A DNA stretch of 8,877 nucleotides from Bacteroidia bacterium (GTDB lineage: Bacteria > Bacteroidota > Bacteroidia > NS11-12g > UBA9320), in assembly GCA_029253325.1 (NCBI GenBank), contig JAQWZS010000069.1, positions 1 through 8,877 of the forward strand. Reading direction: 5' to 3'. The position numbers and the translations under genes were made by a program. Positions within the stretch are counted from its first letter, which is position 1; every line of letters starts with the position of its first letter. Positions 1 through 6,730 of this stretch are shown here, one piece after another. Under the pieces are notes generated by a model. That model was not told where the DNA came from, ran no database searches, and saw nothing but the letters and a program-made list of their open reading frames with translations.

Positions 1-1
1 G

Positions 2-1114
2 GTAGAATGGTTATTGAATTATAAAGGGGGTAGTTTCTTAATGAGTGATTATGAAAACATCGAGAAAGAGTGTCTTTTGAGAGGAGTTACTTTCATTACC
101 ATGAGTGAATCTAGAGCAATTGTAATTAAAAATAAAATTGCAAATCCATCGATCAATGCAGAGGTTGTCAAATTATTAAAAGTACCAAAGATTGCGGTCT
201 ATTCTCCAAAAACTGCTCAGCCATGGGATGATGCTGTCACCATGGTATTAAAATATGCTGAAATTCCATATGATGTTGTTTTTGATGATGAGGTACTCTC
301 CGATAAACTTCCCTCATATAACTGGCTGCACTTACATCACGAGGATTTTACTGGACAGTATGGAAAATTTTGGGCAAGTTATAGAAATGCAGCATGGTAT
401 ATCAATCAGGTGAATGAAGCCCAAGAACTTGCCGAAAAATACGGTTACACAAAAGTATCAGAGCTTAAACTAGCAGTTTCGAAAAAAATAAGAGATTTTA
501 CAATAGGAGGAGGTTTTTTGTTCGCCATGTGTAGTGCACCAGATAGTTATGATGTGGCCTTATCTGCTGATGGGGTTGATATATGTGAGAGAATGTTTGA
601 TGGTGATCCCATGGCTCCAAATGCACAATCAAAACTGGATTTTGATAATGCGTTTGCTTTCAAAGATTTCAACATTGAGCTTAATCCGATGCGGTATGAA
701 ATCAGTAATATTGATATAGATCCAAGGACAAGACGAGTGAAAGAGGCCAATGACTTATTTGCTCTTAATGAATTCAGTGCCAAATGGGATGTTATTCCTA
801 CTATACTTACTCAAAATCATGAGCGTATTGTGAAATCATTTATGGGACAAACTACAGCATTTCAAAAGCAATTTGTAAAAAGTTCAGTAGTTATCATGGG
901 GGAAAATAAAAGTTTAAGTGAAGTTAAATACCTGCATGGGACAATGGGTAAAGGCCAGTTTACATTTTATGGGGGTCATGATCCTGAAGACTATCAGCAC
1001 ATGGTTGGAGAACCACCGACAGATCTATCTCTTCATCCTAATTCACCGGGATATCGTTTGATATTAAATAATATTTTATTTCCAAGTGTTAAAAAGAAAA
1101 AACAGAAAACGTAA
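2..1114 (+). CDS. Family labelled 'asparagine synthetase B' in Bacteroidota, C-terminal 370 aa (5' truncated by window edge); probable class I amidotransferase-like fold
   Basis: The reading frame is open to the left edge: codons from base 2 read VEWLLNYKGGSF, matching the N-terminal region of a ~420-residue Bacteroidota family, so the TTG at 14 is internal and the true start and likely signal peptide lie outside the window. The family often carries the database name 'asparagine synthetase B'. That name does not fit what is visible: there is no Ntn-type glutaminase domain and no ATP-pyrophosphatase motif. Instead, KIAVYSP followed by alternating beta/alpha segments, the turn GGGFLFAMCSAPDS (Cys codon 530-532) and a late GGHDPEDY (His 977-979, Glu 986-988) resemble the nucleophile elbow and His/Glu of class I glutamine-amidotransferase/DJ-1/ThuA-like folds. 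HLHHEDFTGQYG (codons near 331-362) is another conserved-looking block. The C-terminus is Lys-rich (KKKKQKT). Family membership is fairly sure; fold and catalysis are inference, and the substrate is unknown. Confidence 0.8.
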   Translation, partial: VEWLLNYKGGSFLMSDYENIEKECLLRGVTFITMSESRAIVIKNKIANPSINAEVVKLLKVPKIAVYSPKTAQPWDDAVTMVLKYAEIPYDVVFDDEVLSDKLPSYNWLHLHHEDFTGQYGKFWASYRNAAWYINQVNEAQELAEKYGYTKVSELKLAVSKKIRDFTIGGGFLFAMCSAPDSYDVALSADGVDICERMFDGDPMAPNAQSKLDFDNAFAFKDFNIELNPMRYEISNIDIDPRTRRVKEANDLFALNEFSAKWDVIPTILTQNHERIVKSFMGQTTAFQKQFVKSSVVIMGENKSLSEVKYLHGTMGKGQFTFYGGHDPEDYQHMVGEPPTDLSLHPNSPGYRLILNNILFPSVKKKKQKT

Positions 1115-1115
1115 T

Positions 1116-2765
1116 TTATTGACGATAGTCAATAGCAGCAAGGTTTAATCGCATCCCTAGTCTAAACATAATCGTTTGATCATCCGAAGTAAGTGCTTTG
1201 TTCTGATTTCTAATAAATACTCCTACATCAGCGAACAAATTATGCCAAATCATATAGCTTAAATCTAGTGATATTGTAGATATTGTATTTTCAATCCCTT
1301 GAAATAGCGTGACATTGTCTTTGTTTGTGATATTTCGGTTCCCTCTTGTGATGTCCCCACCAAAATTGGTAGTAACCTTGCTTGTATCAATACCTTGTTT
1401 TGAAAAGCTATAACGAGCATCGATAAAAATTCGATTGGTGGGCTGATATCGGACTATTCCGATAACTTCTCTAAAGTTTGCTCCCAATGGATGGGCTAAT
1501 GATTGGTTATAATGTATCCAGTTTTGAGATGGAGAATAATGGGTGTAAACATGCGGTCTTACTTGGTTAATCTCGAATTGTGCATCGAGGTTATTGATAC
1601 CTCCTACGTTAATGTATTTTAACCCTGCTTGATATCCCCATTTGTTAACCCAGGAAGTTGAAGCACTGAAAAAGTCATCTTTGATAAATTCATCTAAAAC
1701 AAACTGTCCATAAAAAGAAAATCGACTTAAAAAATTCCATTTCCAGTCCATGCCTAGTAAGATATTATCGCTGCTGTTCAAGCCATGTTCAACGGCTCTA
1801 TAAAAAATTAACGGGTTAAAATAATCTACTTCAAATCGATCAGTTTCAAGACTATCTTGTCGATCAAAAATGACATTTTCCCATATTCCTAGGGTTAGGT
1901 TTTTACCTAAGTTTAAGCTTAAATGATGAAGAGCAGAGTATTTTCTTCTTGTTGGGGAATTGCCGTCAAATCCTTTTGAATCAGTATGTAGTGAATAAAG
2001 ATTCATGTAGTTGAGTTTCCATGCTTTTGTATTCAATTTGACAAAGGTATTTGGAGTTGCATCATTGGAGAGAACTAAGGATCGATAACCATTTCCAATA
2101 AAATTTTTGTCATGCCCAAATTGTACGGTTATTTCCTCAATTGGAGAAAATGTAATGTGCCCGGCAACATTAAAAAAATCCCGACCGTTATCCTTAAATT
2201 TTTTAGCTAGCGTGGTACCTGTGACGGACCCATTAGCATCATATTTTTCATTTAGAAACTCTGGGAATCGGACTTGATTTTCAAGTGCATAGGAATAAAA
2301 TCCAACTTTATTTCCAATGTTTCCTCGGAGTTCTAACCCTCTAGAATTTCGGTAAAGCCTAGTAGAGTCGTCAGCTATAATTGCTCCTGAAAATCCGATT
2401 AGGGGATTTAAAATGGCTTTAAATCGATCTTCGTTCACTAAAAAAAATGAGTTTTCTGAAGCATATATTTTTTTAAATTCTCGCTTTGCATTTAAGGGTG
2501 CAGTGGTGAATAGATTATTATCGGTAAGTAAATAATTCTTATTGAAATTATCTTGAGTTGAATTGGGTTTTAGATTTTCGGCAAACCGACCAACAGCATC
2601 TCTTCTGTAGGGTTTGATGCCCGTGTAGAATTCAGTAGATAATTCGTTCGATTGAATTTCGTACCGATCAGTCAAATGATAATTAAAAAATCCAGAGGTA
2701 TAGGGGGATTGTCCAAATGAAAGAATACAATAGAGGCATAAAAAAAAACTTATACTAATTCTCAT
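1116..2765 (-). CDS. RemB/Wzi-like outer-membrane beta-barrel protein
   Basis: This 549-residue protein starts with a signal peptide (MRIS, hydrophobic core at residues 5-17, probable cleavage near SFG-QS at 18/19). The rest is rich in alternating aromatic/polar strands typical of an outer-membrane barrel, ending with the strand-like FRLGMRLNL (534-542). Recognisable blocks are FGHDKNFIGNGYRSL (216-230), the YFNPLIFYRAVEHG segment (315-328) followed by LLGMDWKW, QVRPHVYTHY (401-410) and LAHPLGANFRE (423-433). These recall Bacteroidota proteins named gliding motility protein RemB and, more distantly, the Wzi capsule-surface barrel. Role is inferred: surface or outer-membrane protein linked to gliding or exopolysaccharide. 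It converges with the gene on its left (one base between stop codons) and diverges from ligA. A good TAnnTTTG motif lies only 5 nt before its ATG. I am confident of an outer-membrane barrel, moderately confident of the RemB-like assignment. Confidence 0.75.
   Translation of the reverse strand: MRISISFFLCLYCILSFGQSPYTSGFFNYHLTDRYEIQSNELSTEFYTGIKPYRRDAVGRFAENLKPNSTQDNFNKNYLLTDNNLFTTAPLNAKREFKKIYASENSFFLVNEDRFKAILNPLIGFSGAIIADDSTRLYRNSRGLELRGNIGNKVGFYSYALENQVRFPEFLNEKYDANGSVTGTTLAKKFKDNGRDFFNVAGHITFSPIEEITVQFGHDKNFIGNGYRSLVLSNDATPNTFVKLNTKAWKLNYMNLYSLHTDSKGFDGNSPTRRKYSALHHLSLNLGKNLTLGIWENVIFDRQDSLETDRFEVDYFNPLIFYRAVEHGLNSSDNILLGMDWKWNFLSRFSFYGQFVLDEFIKDDFFSASTSWVNKWGYQAGLKYINVGGINNLDAQFEINQVRPHVYTHYSPSQNWIHYNQSLAHPLGANFREVIGIVRYQPTNRIFIDARYSFSKQGIDTSKVTTNFGGDITRGNRNITNKDNVTLFQGIENTISTISLDLSYMIWHNLFADVGVFIRNQNKALTSDDQTIMFRLGMRLNLAAIDYRQ
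1117..1134 (-). terminator. Candidate intrinsic terminator embedded in the stop region of the RemB-like gene
   Basis: TATTGAC (1117-1123) and GTCAATA (1128-1134) form a perfect 7-bp stem with a GATA tetraloop, covering the last codons and the stop of the minus-strand gene. Read on the minus strand, the stem is followed after about 8 nt by a U-rich stretch (complement of 1084-1110). The stem is AT-rich and the U-tract is delayed, so efficiency is uncertain. On the plus strand no T-tract follows. Confidence 0.4.
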
Positions 2766-2770
2766 AGGTT

Positions 2771-2778
2771 CAAAGGTA
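2771..2778 (-). promoter_or_regulatory. Bacteroidota-type -7 promoter element for the RemB-like gene
   Basis: On the minus strand TACCTTTG matches the TAnnTTTG consensus exactly. A TTG lies 21 nt upstream (complement of CAA at 2800-2802), inside the known 17-23 nt spacer range. The element ends only 5 nt before the ATG (2765), so transcription would start at or next to the start codon, giving an essentially leaderless message. The match is direct; function is inferred. Confidence 0.5.
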
Positions 2779-2786
2779 GTCTACCT
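2774..2786. repeat. Perfect 13-nt palindrome in the divergent remB-like/ligA intergenic region
   Basis: AGGTAG T CTACCT is a 6+1+6 perfect inverted repeat. It overlaps the TACC half of the proposed -7 element of the minus-strand gene and lies 45 nt before the ligA ATG. That placement would suit an operator for a dimeric regulator, but it is short and no regulator is encoded nearby. Confidence 0.4.
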
Positions 2787-2830
2787 GACAATAATTTTTC
2801 AATTATGAAAAAAAATCAAAGATTCTAATA

Positions 2831-4897
2831 ATGTCACGTTCAGGATGTAAATTCGCCAATGTGTCTGCAGAAGCTAAAATTAAAGCTCTTACATCTGAGC
2901 TAAAAGAGCATAATTATAATTATTATGTTTTGGCTCAGCCTACGATATCTGACCGTGATTTTGACCGAAAGTTAAAAGAGTTGGAATTATTGGAGCAAGC
3001 CTATCCCAAGTATGCAGACCCGAATAGCCCAACAAAACGTGTAGGTGGTGAAATCACTAAAAATTTCAATACAGTGGAGCACAGTTCGCGAATGTTGAGT
3101 TTGGGTAACACGTATAATAAAGATGAAATCATAGATTTTGATAATCGGGTTGCTAAACTTACTGGGGGAAATAATTATCAATATTCAGCGGAATTAAAGT
3201 TTGATGGGCTTGCCATTGCTATACGATATAAAGATGGAGTATTACACCAAGCAATTACTCGAGGGGACGGGAGCAAAGGTGACGACGTGACAGCTAATGT
3301 AAAAACAATACGTTCTATTCCTCATCATTTAATGGGAGAATTCCCAGCTGATTTAGAAGTACGCGGAGAGTTGTTTATTCACAAGGCAGCATTTATTAAA
3401 ATGAACGAAGAACGTGTTCGATTAGGAGAGTCACCATATGCTAATCCAAGAAATACAGCCGCAGGAACATTGAAATTACAGGATAGTGCAGAAGTAGCCA
3501 AGCGACCATTGGATGGATTTATGTATCAAATGTTAGAACATGGGGGTACTAATATAGATCATTATCAAAGCTTGGAGGTGATGAAAAATTATGGTTTGCC
3601 AGTTAACCAATCTACCAAACTTTGCGATTCGATTAATGATGTTTGGGATTTTATAGCATTTTGGGATGAAGAAAGAAGCAAATTAAGTTTTGAAATTGAC
3701 GGCGTGGTAATAAAAGTCAATAGTCGACTTCAACAGGAGGAGATGGGGTTCACTAGCAAGTTCCCACGATGGGCGATGTCATACAAATTTGAGACAGAAA
3801 GACAATGTACCAAGGTTATTGATATCAGTTATCAAGTTGGAAGAACAGGAGCAATTACTCCTGTTGCTAATTTGAATCCAGTTCAGCTTCTTGGAACTAC
3901 TGTTAAAAGAGCTAGTATTCATAATGCAGACTTTATCTCAGAAATGGATATTCGAGTTGGGGATTCAGTTTTTGTAGAAAAAGGGGGGGAGATAATTCCC
4001 AAAATTGTAGATGTAGATAAATCCAAAAGAGATTCCAATTCTATCCCAACTCAATTTATAAAAGAATGTCCTGAATGTTCATCTGAGCTAGAAAGGCCAG
4101 AAGGAGAAGCCGTATTTAGATGCCTTAATTCAACTGGGTGTCCTCCTCAAATAAAAGGAAGTATTGAACACTTTATTGGAAGAAAAGCTATGGATGTTTC
4201 AAGTTTAGGAGAGGGTAAAATTGACGTACTTTACCAATCGGGATTAGTTCGTAGACCAGTTGATTTGTTCAACCTTAAGTATGATAATTTGTTAGGGCTT
4301 AGCAAGTCTATTCTTAATGAAGATTCCGTAGAGGAACGAGTTGTTAGTTTTAAAGAAAAAACAGTACAGAATATTTTAGATGGGATACAAGCATCTAAGA
4401 GTCAACCTTTTGAACGAGTTCTATTTGCATTAGGGATTCGATTTGTAGGTGAAACCGTTGCTAAAAAATTGGCCTATCATTTTAAGAATGTGGACGCTTT
4501 GATAAATGCTAGTATGGAAGATTTAAACTCTACACCTGAAATTGGGGATGTCATTGCACAAAGTGTAAGATCTTATTTTTCTAGTGATGAGAATAAAGCA
4601 GAAATTGAACAAATGAAATCTCATGGCTTGATTTTTAATGTAGAAGAAAAAGAATTGTCAAGCAGCAAGCTGGAGAATTTACGTTTTGTAGTTAGTGGAG
4701 TCTTTAGCCTGTTTTCAAGAACTGAATTAAAAAAAATAATTGAGGAAAATGGGGGTAAGAATGTGAGTTCTATTTCTATGTCAACAGACTTTTTGGTAGT
4801 TGGAGACAATATGGGGCCTGCTAAGAAAGAGAAGGCAGAAAAATTAGGCATAAGGATGATTGATGAAAACGAATTTTCATTCATGATTTCAGAGTAA
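2831..4897 (+). CDS. ligA: NAD-dependent DNA ligase LigA
   Basis: LigA seals nicks in duplex DNA using NAD+ and is the essential replicative ligase of bacteria. The 688 residues are full length. Domain order is: Ia (HNYNYYV, 27-33), adenylation domain with KFDG nucleophile Lys123, LEVRGE (175-180), DGVVIKV (290-296) and WAMSYKF with Lys319; an OB fold including QVGRTGAITPVA; a four-cysteine zinc finger (Cys413, 416, 431, 437, with spacing as in E. coli LigA); helix-hairpin-helix region (about 450-585, including ALGIRFVGE); and a BRCT domain (about 612-688, with GG at 641-642). Nothing essential is missing. The ATG at 2831 gives a 10-residue leader (MSRSGCKFAN); a GTG at 2861 would give MSAEAKIKAL, closer to usual LigA N-termini. 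First gene of a probable ligA / DUF6913-like / dapA operon, divergent from the RemB-like gene. Confidence 0.98.
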   Translation: MSRSGCKFANVSAEAKIKALTSELKEHNYNYYVLAQPTISDRDFDRKLKELELLEQAYPKYADPNSPTKRVGGEITKNFNTVEHSSRMLSLGNTYNKDEIIDFDNRVAKLTGGNNYQYSAELKFDGLAIAIRYKDGVLHQAITRGDGSKGDDVTANVKTIRSIPHHLMGEFPADLEVRGELFIHKAAFIKMNEERVRLGESPYANPRNTAAGTLKLQDSAEVAKRPLDGFMYQMLEHGGTNIDHYQSLEVMKNYGLPVNQSTKLCDSINDVWDFIAFWDEERSKLSFEIDGVVIKVNSRLQQEEMGFTSKFPRWAMSYKFETERQCTKVIDISYQVGRTGAITPVANLNPVQLLGTTVKRASIHNADFISEMDIRVGDSVFVEKGGEIIPKIVDVDKSKRDSNSIPTQFIKECPECSSELERPEGEAVFRCLNSTGCPPQIKGSIEHFIGRKAMDVSSLGEGKIDVLYQSGLVRRPVDLFNLKYDNLLGLSKSILNEDSVEERVVSFKEKTVQNILDGIQASKSQPFERVLFALGIRFVGETVAKKLAYHFKNVDALINASMEDLNSTPEIGDVIAQSVRSYFSSDENKAEIEQMKSHGLIFNVEEKELSSSKLENLRFVVSGVFSLFSRTELKKIIEENGGKNVSSISMSTDFLVVGDNMGPAKKEKAEKLGIRMIDENEFSFMISE

Positions 4898-4914
4898 GTT
4901 ATATCTTTGACGCA

Positions 4915-5427
4915 TTGACAAATATCCAACGAAATATTGGAAGGCGAATTCTCGCTAGAACTTCTCAAGCAGATAAGTTTGAGCGACTAATAAAACTTAA
5001 ATATGCACGTAAAATTGGTATTGTATATAATATGCATGATATGCCAATTGAGCACCTTCATAAAATTATTCATCATTTTGAATCGGATGGTAAATCAGTA
5101 TTTACCCTGGGGTTTGTAGATGATAAAGACATTGATAATATAGGGTCAAATAATAAAGAGAGTTATTTTTGTAAGGCTGAATTGAATTTTTGGAAGATTC
5201 CTCATGGTAATCGCATATCTAAATTTATTCAAGAAGATTTTGATTTTCTGATCAATTTAGACTTAAAGGGAACTAATGAATTGCAAGGAATCTCAACTTT
5301 TTCAATGGCTAAAACTAGAATTGGTAAGTTTTTTGATGATTTTTTATTCGCTCATGACCTGATGGTAAAAAGTGATAGTCAAGAGGCGTATGGATTATTT
5401 ATAGATATAATTAGACACATTAAATGA
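4915..5427 (+). CDS. DUF6913-like uncharacterised protein between ligA and dapA
   Basis: A 170-residue soluble protein with no signal peptide or membrane segment. A basic, probably helical N-terminus (1-32) precedes a beta/alpha core: RKIGIVYNM (32-40), a helix near 45-57, SVFTLGFVDD (61-70), DFDFLINLDL (108-117) and a helix-rich end. It resembles a small Bacteroidota family (DUF6913) of unknown function usually near dapA. I recognise the family by overall pattern only and do not assign an activity. It begins 17 nt after ligA and its stop overlaps the dapA start (ATGA), so it is likely translated together with dapA. The start is uncertain: no ATG occurs in frame before Met40. TTG at 4915 is the best candidate; the frame is open upstream to a TGA at 4864-4866, inside ligA, so another non-ATG start such as ATT or ATC is possible. 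Confidence 0.75.
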   Translation: MTNIQRNIGRRILARTSQADKFERLIKLKYARKIGIVYNMHDMPIEHLHKIIHHFESDGKSVFTLGFVDDKDIDNIGSNNKESYFCKAELNFWKIPHGNRISKFIQEDFDFLINLDLKGTNELQGISTFSMAKTRIGKFFDDFLFAHDLMVKSDSQEAYGLFIDIIRHIK

Positions 5428-6296
5428 GTAAATTTAAGGGATTAGGAGTGGCTATGGTTACACCATTTAAAACAGACAAAAGTGTTGATTTTGATGGTCT
5501 TGAAAAATTAACCAATCACTTGGTTGATGGAGGAGTAAAATATCTCGTTGTAATGGGAACCACAGGAGAAAATCCTACCATTAGTCCAGAAGAGCAAAAT
5601 GAAATCCTAAAAAAGATAGTAGAAGTGAATGCTAAGCGTCTTCCTATTGTTTATGGAATTGGAGGGAATAATACATCAAGTGTTATCGATCGATTAAATT
5701 CTGAAGATTTATCAGGTATTGATGCAATTTTGAGTGTCAGCCCGTATTATAACAAACCGAGCCAAGATGGGATATTCCAACATTACAAAACCATTAGTGA
5801 AGCCTCAAAATGGCCGATTATCATGTATAATGTTCCTGGAAGAACTGGATCATTGGTGTCTGCACAAACGACACTTCGGATTGCAGAATTGCCCAATGTT
5901 ATTTGTACAAAAGAAGCTAGTGGTAGTTTGGATGTTTGCATGGATGTAATTCGTCAAGCACCGGACGATTTTGGTGTGATTAGTGGGGATGATAATTATA
6001 CACTATCCTATATTGCTGCTGGTATGCAAGGGGTGATATCAGTTATCGGTAATGCTTACCCCAAAGAATTTAGTCAAATGGTGAATTATGCTTTAGAGGG
6101 AGACTATAAAAATGCAAGACACATTCATTATAAACTACTTCTTTTGATGAAAGCAATATTTATGGATGGTAATCCAGGAGGCGTTAAATATGTACTTAAT
6201 AAACTAGGAATTTGTGAAAATCAGTTTAGGCTACCAGTTGTGCCAGTAAACAAAGCTACCATGAAAGCCATAGACCTAGCGATGGAAAAACTCTAA
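5424..6296 (+). CDS. dapA: 4-hydroxy-tetrahydrodipicolinate synthase DapA
   Basis: DapA condenses pyruvate with L-aspartate semialdehyde, the committed step toward diaminopimelate (peptidoglycan) and lysine, in the cytoplasm. The 290 residues match the family length. Visible active-site residues are GTTGE (45-49, with Thr46/Thr47), PYYNKP (107-112, with Tyr108/Tyr109), YNVPGRTG (135-142, with Tyr135 and Arg140) and the Schiff-base lysine in CTKEASG (Lys163). SGDD and the G-rich ISVIGNAYP segment follow. The catalytic set is complete and aligns with E. coli Thr44/Tyr107/Tyr133/Arg138/Lys161. The ATG at 5424 overlaps the preceding TGA by four bases (ATGA), which supports translational coupling. 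It is the last gene of its operon and converges with ridA after a 9-nt gap. Other members of the superfamily (NanA, KDG aldolases) are less likely because the DHDPS arginine and tyrosines are all present. Confidence 0.96.
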   Translation: MSKFKGLGVAMVTPFKTDKSVDFDGLEKLTNHLVDGGVKYLVVMGTTGENPTISPEEQNEILKKIVEVNAKRLPIVYGIGGNNTSSVIDRLNSEDLSGIDAILSVSPYYNKPSQDGIFQHYKTISEASKWPIIMYNVPGRTGSLVSAQTTLRIAELPNVICTKEASGSLDVCMDVIRQAPDDFGVISGDDNYTLSYIAAGMQGVISVIGNAYPKEFSQMVNYALEGDYKNARHIHYKLLLLMKAIFMDGNPGGVKYVLNKLGICENQFRLPVVPVNKATMKAIDLAMEKL

Positions 6297-6305
6297 CTAA
6301 TCTAA

Positions 6306-6722
6306 TTAAATAGTTGCAATAACTTTCAATTCTATTGCAATTGGTGTTGGTAAACAGTTTATTTCCAATGTCGTACGACAAGGCTGGTTATCTTTAAAGT
6401 ATTCAGCATAAATTTTATTATACGTCTTAAAATCATCTTTCATGTTAGTTAGAAAAACAGTGACATCGATAATATTGTCCCAACTGCTTCCTGAATCCTC
6501 CAAAATTTGTTTGATGTTGTTAAATACCGATCGACATTGTGTTTCGATATTATAATTTGCAATAGATCCATCATCAGCTAATTCAACTCCAGGAATCTTT
6601 TTTGTACCTCTTTCCCGTGGTCCAACGCCACTTAAGAAGAGAAGGTTGCCAAATTTTCTTGCATGGGGATATGCTCCTACAGGTTCGGGTGCTTTACTGC
6701 TGTTTAGTATTTCTTTTTTCAT
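6306..6722 (-). CDS. RidA (YjgF/YER057c/UK114) family protein, 2-aminomuconate deaminase-like
   Basis: A 138-residue RidA-fold protein; RidA enzymes hydrolyse reactive enamines/imines, and one branch deaminates 2-aminomuconate in tryptophan (kynurenine) breakdown. Family signs are APEPVGAYPHARKFGNLLF (11-29), LFLSGVGP (28-35), WDNIIDVTVFLTNM (81-94), YAEYF (105-109), and the substrate-anchoring Arg116 in CRTTLE with Glu131 15 residues later, the same spacing as Arg105/Glu120 of E. coli RidA. The GVGPRERGTKKIPGVEL insertion (32-48) and the 'PHARK' start fit the aminomuconate-deaminase-like branch better than the ordinary ~126-residue RidA. No kynurenine gene is visible here, so substrate is inferred. 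The ATG lies 8 nt after the stop of the upstream WD40 gene, so the two are probably co-transcribed. Confidence 0.9.
   Translation of the reverse strand: MKKEILNSSKAPEPVGAYPHARKFGNLLFLSGVGPRERGTKKIPGVELADDGSIANYNIETQCRSVFNNIKQILEDSGSSWDNIIDVTVFLTNMKDDFKTYNKIYAEYFKDNQPCRTTLEINCLPTPIAIELKVIATI
6314..6340. repeat. Inverted repeat at the dapA/ridA convergent junction
   Basis: TTGCAATA (6314-6321) and TATTGCAA (6333-6340) form a perfect 8-bp stem with an 11-nt loop inside the last codons of ridA. It lies 17 nt after the dapA stop and could slow or end transcription from either side. There is no proper T-tract on either strand, so I call it a hairpin rather than a terminator. Confidence 0.3.
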
Positions 6723-6730
6723 GGGTGCTG

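Noticed and set aside
547..783. Antisense ORF of 78 codons inside the first gene
   Set aside because: Shadow of the true coding frame; no motif, no promoter and no start context.
2792..2799. TAATTTTT as a -7 element for ligA
   Set aside because: Last base differs from TAnnTTTG and no TTG lies at the right distance upstream (only TTC), so it is too weak to list as a promoter.
2805..2828. Seven-codon ORF (MKKNQRF, stop) immediately before ligA, like a leader peptide
   Set aside because: No regulatory residue pattern, no ribosome-binding site and no attenuator hairpin between it and ligA; such ORFs are expected by chance.
4621..4968. Antisense ORF of 115 codons over the end of ligA
   Set aside because: Lies opposite confidently coding LigA BRCT sequence and has no recognisable domain or composition of a real protein.
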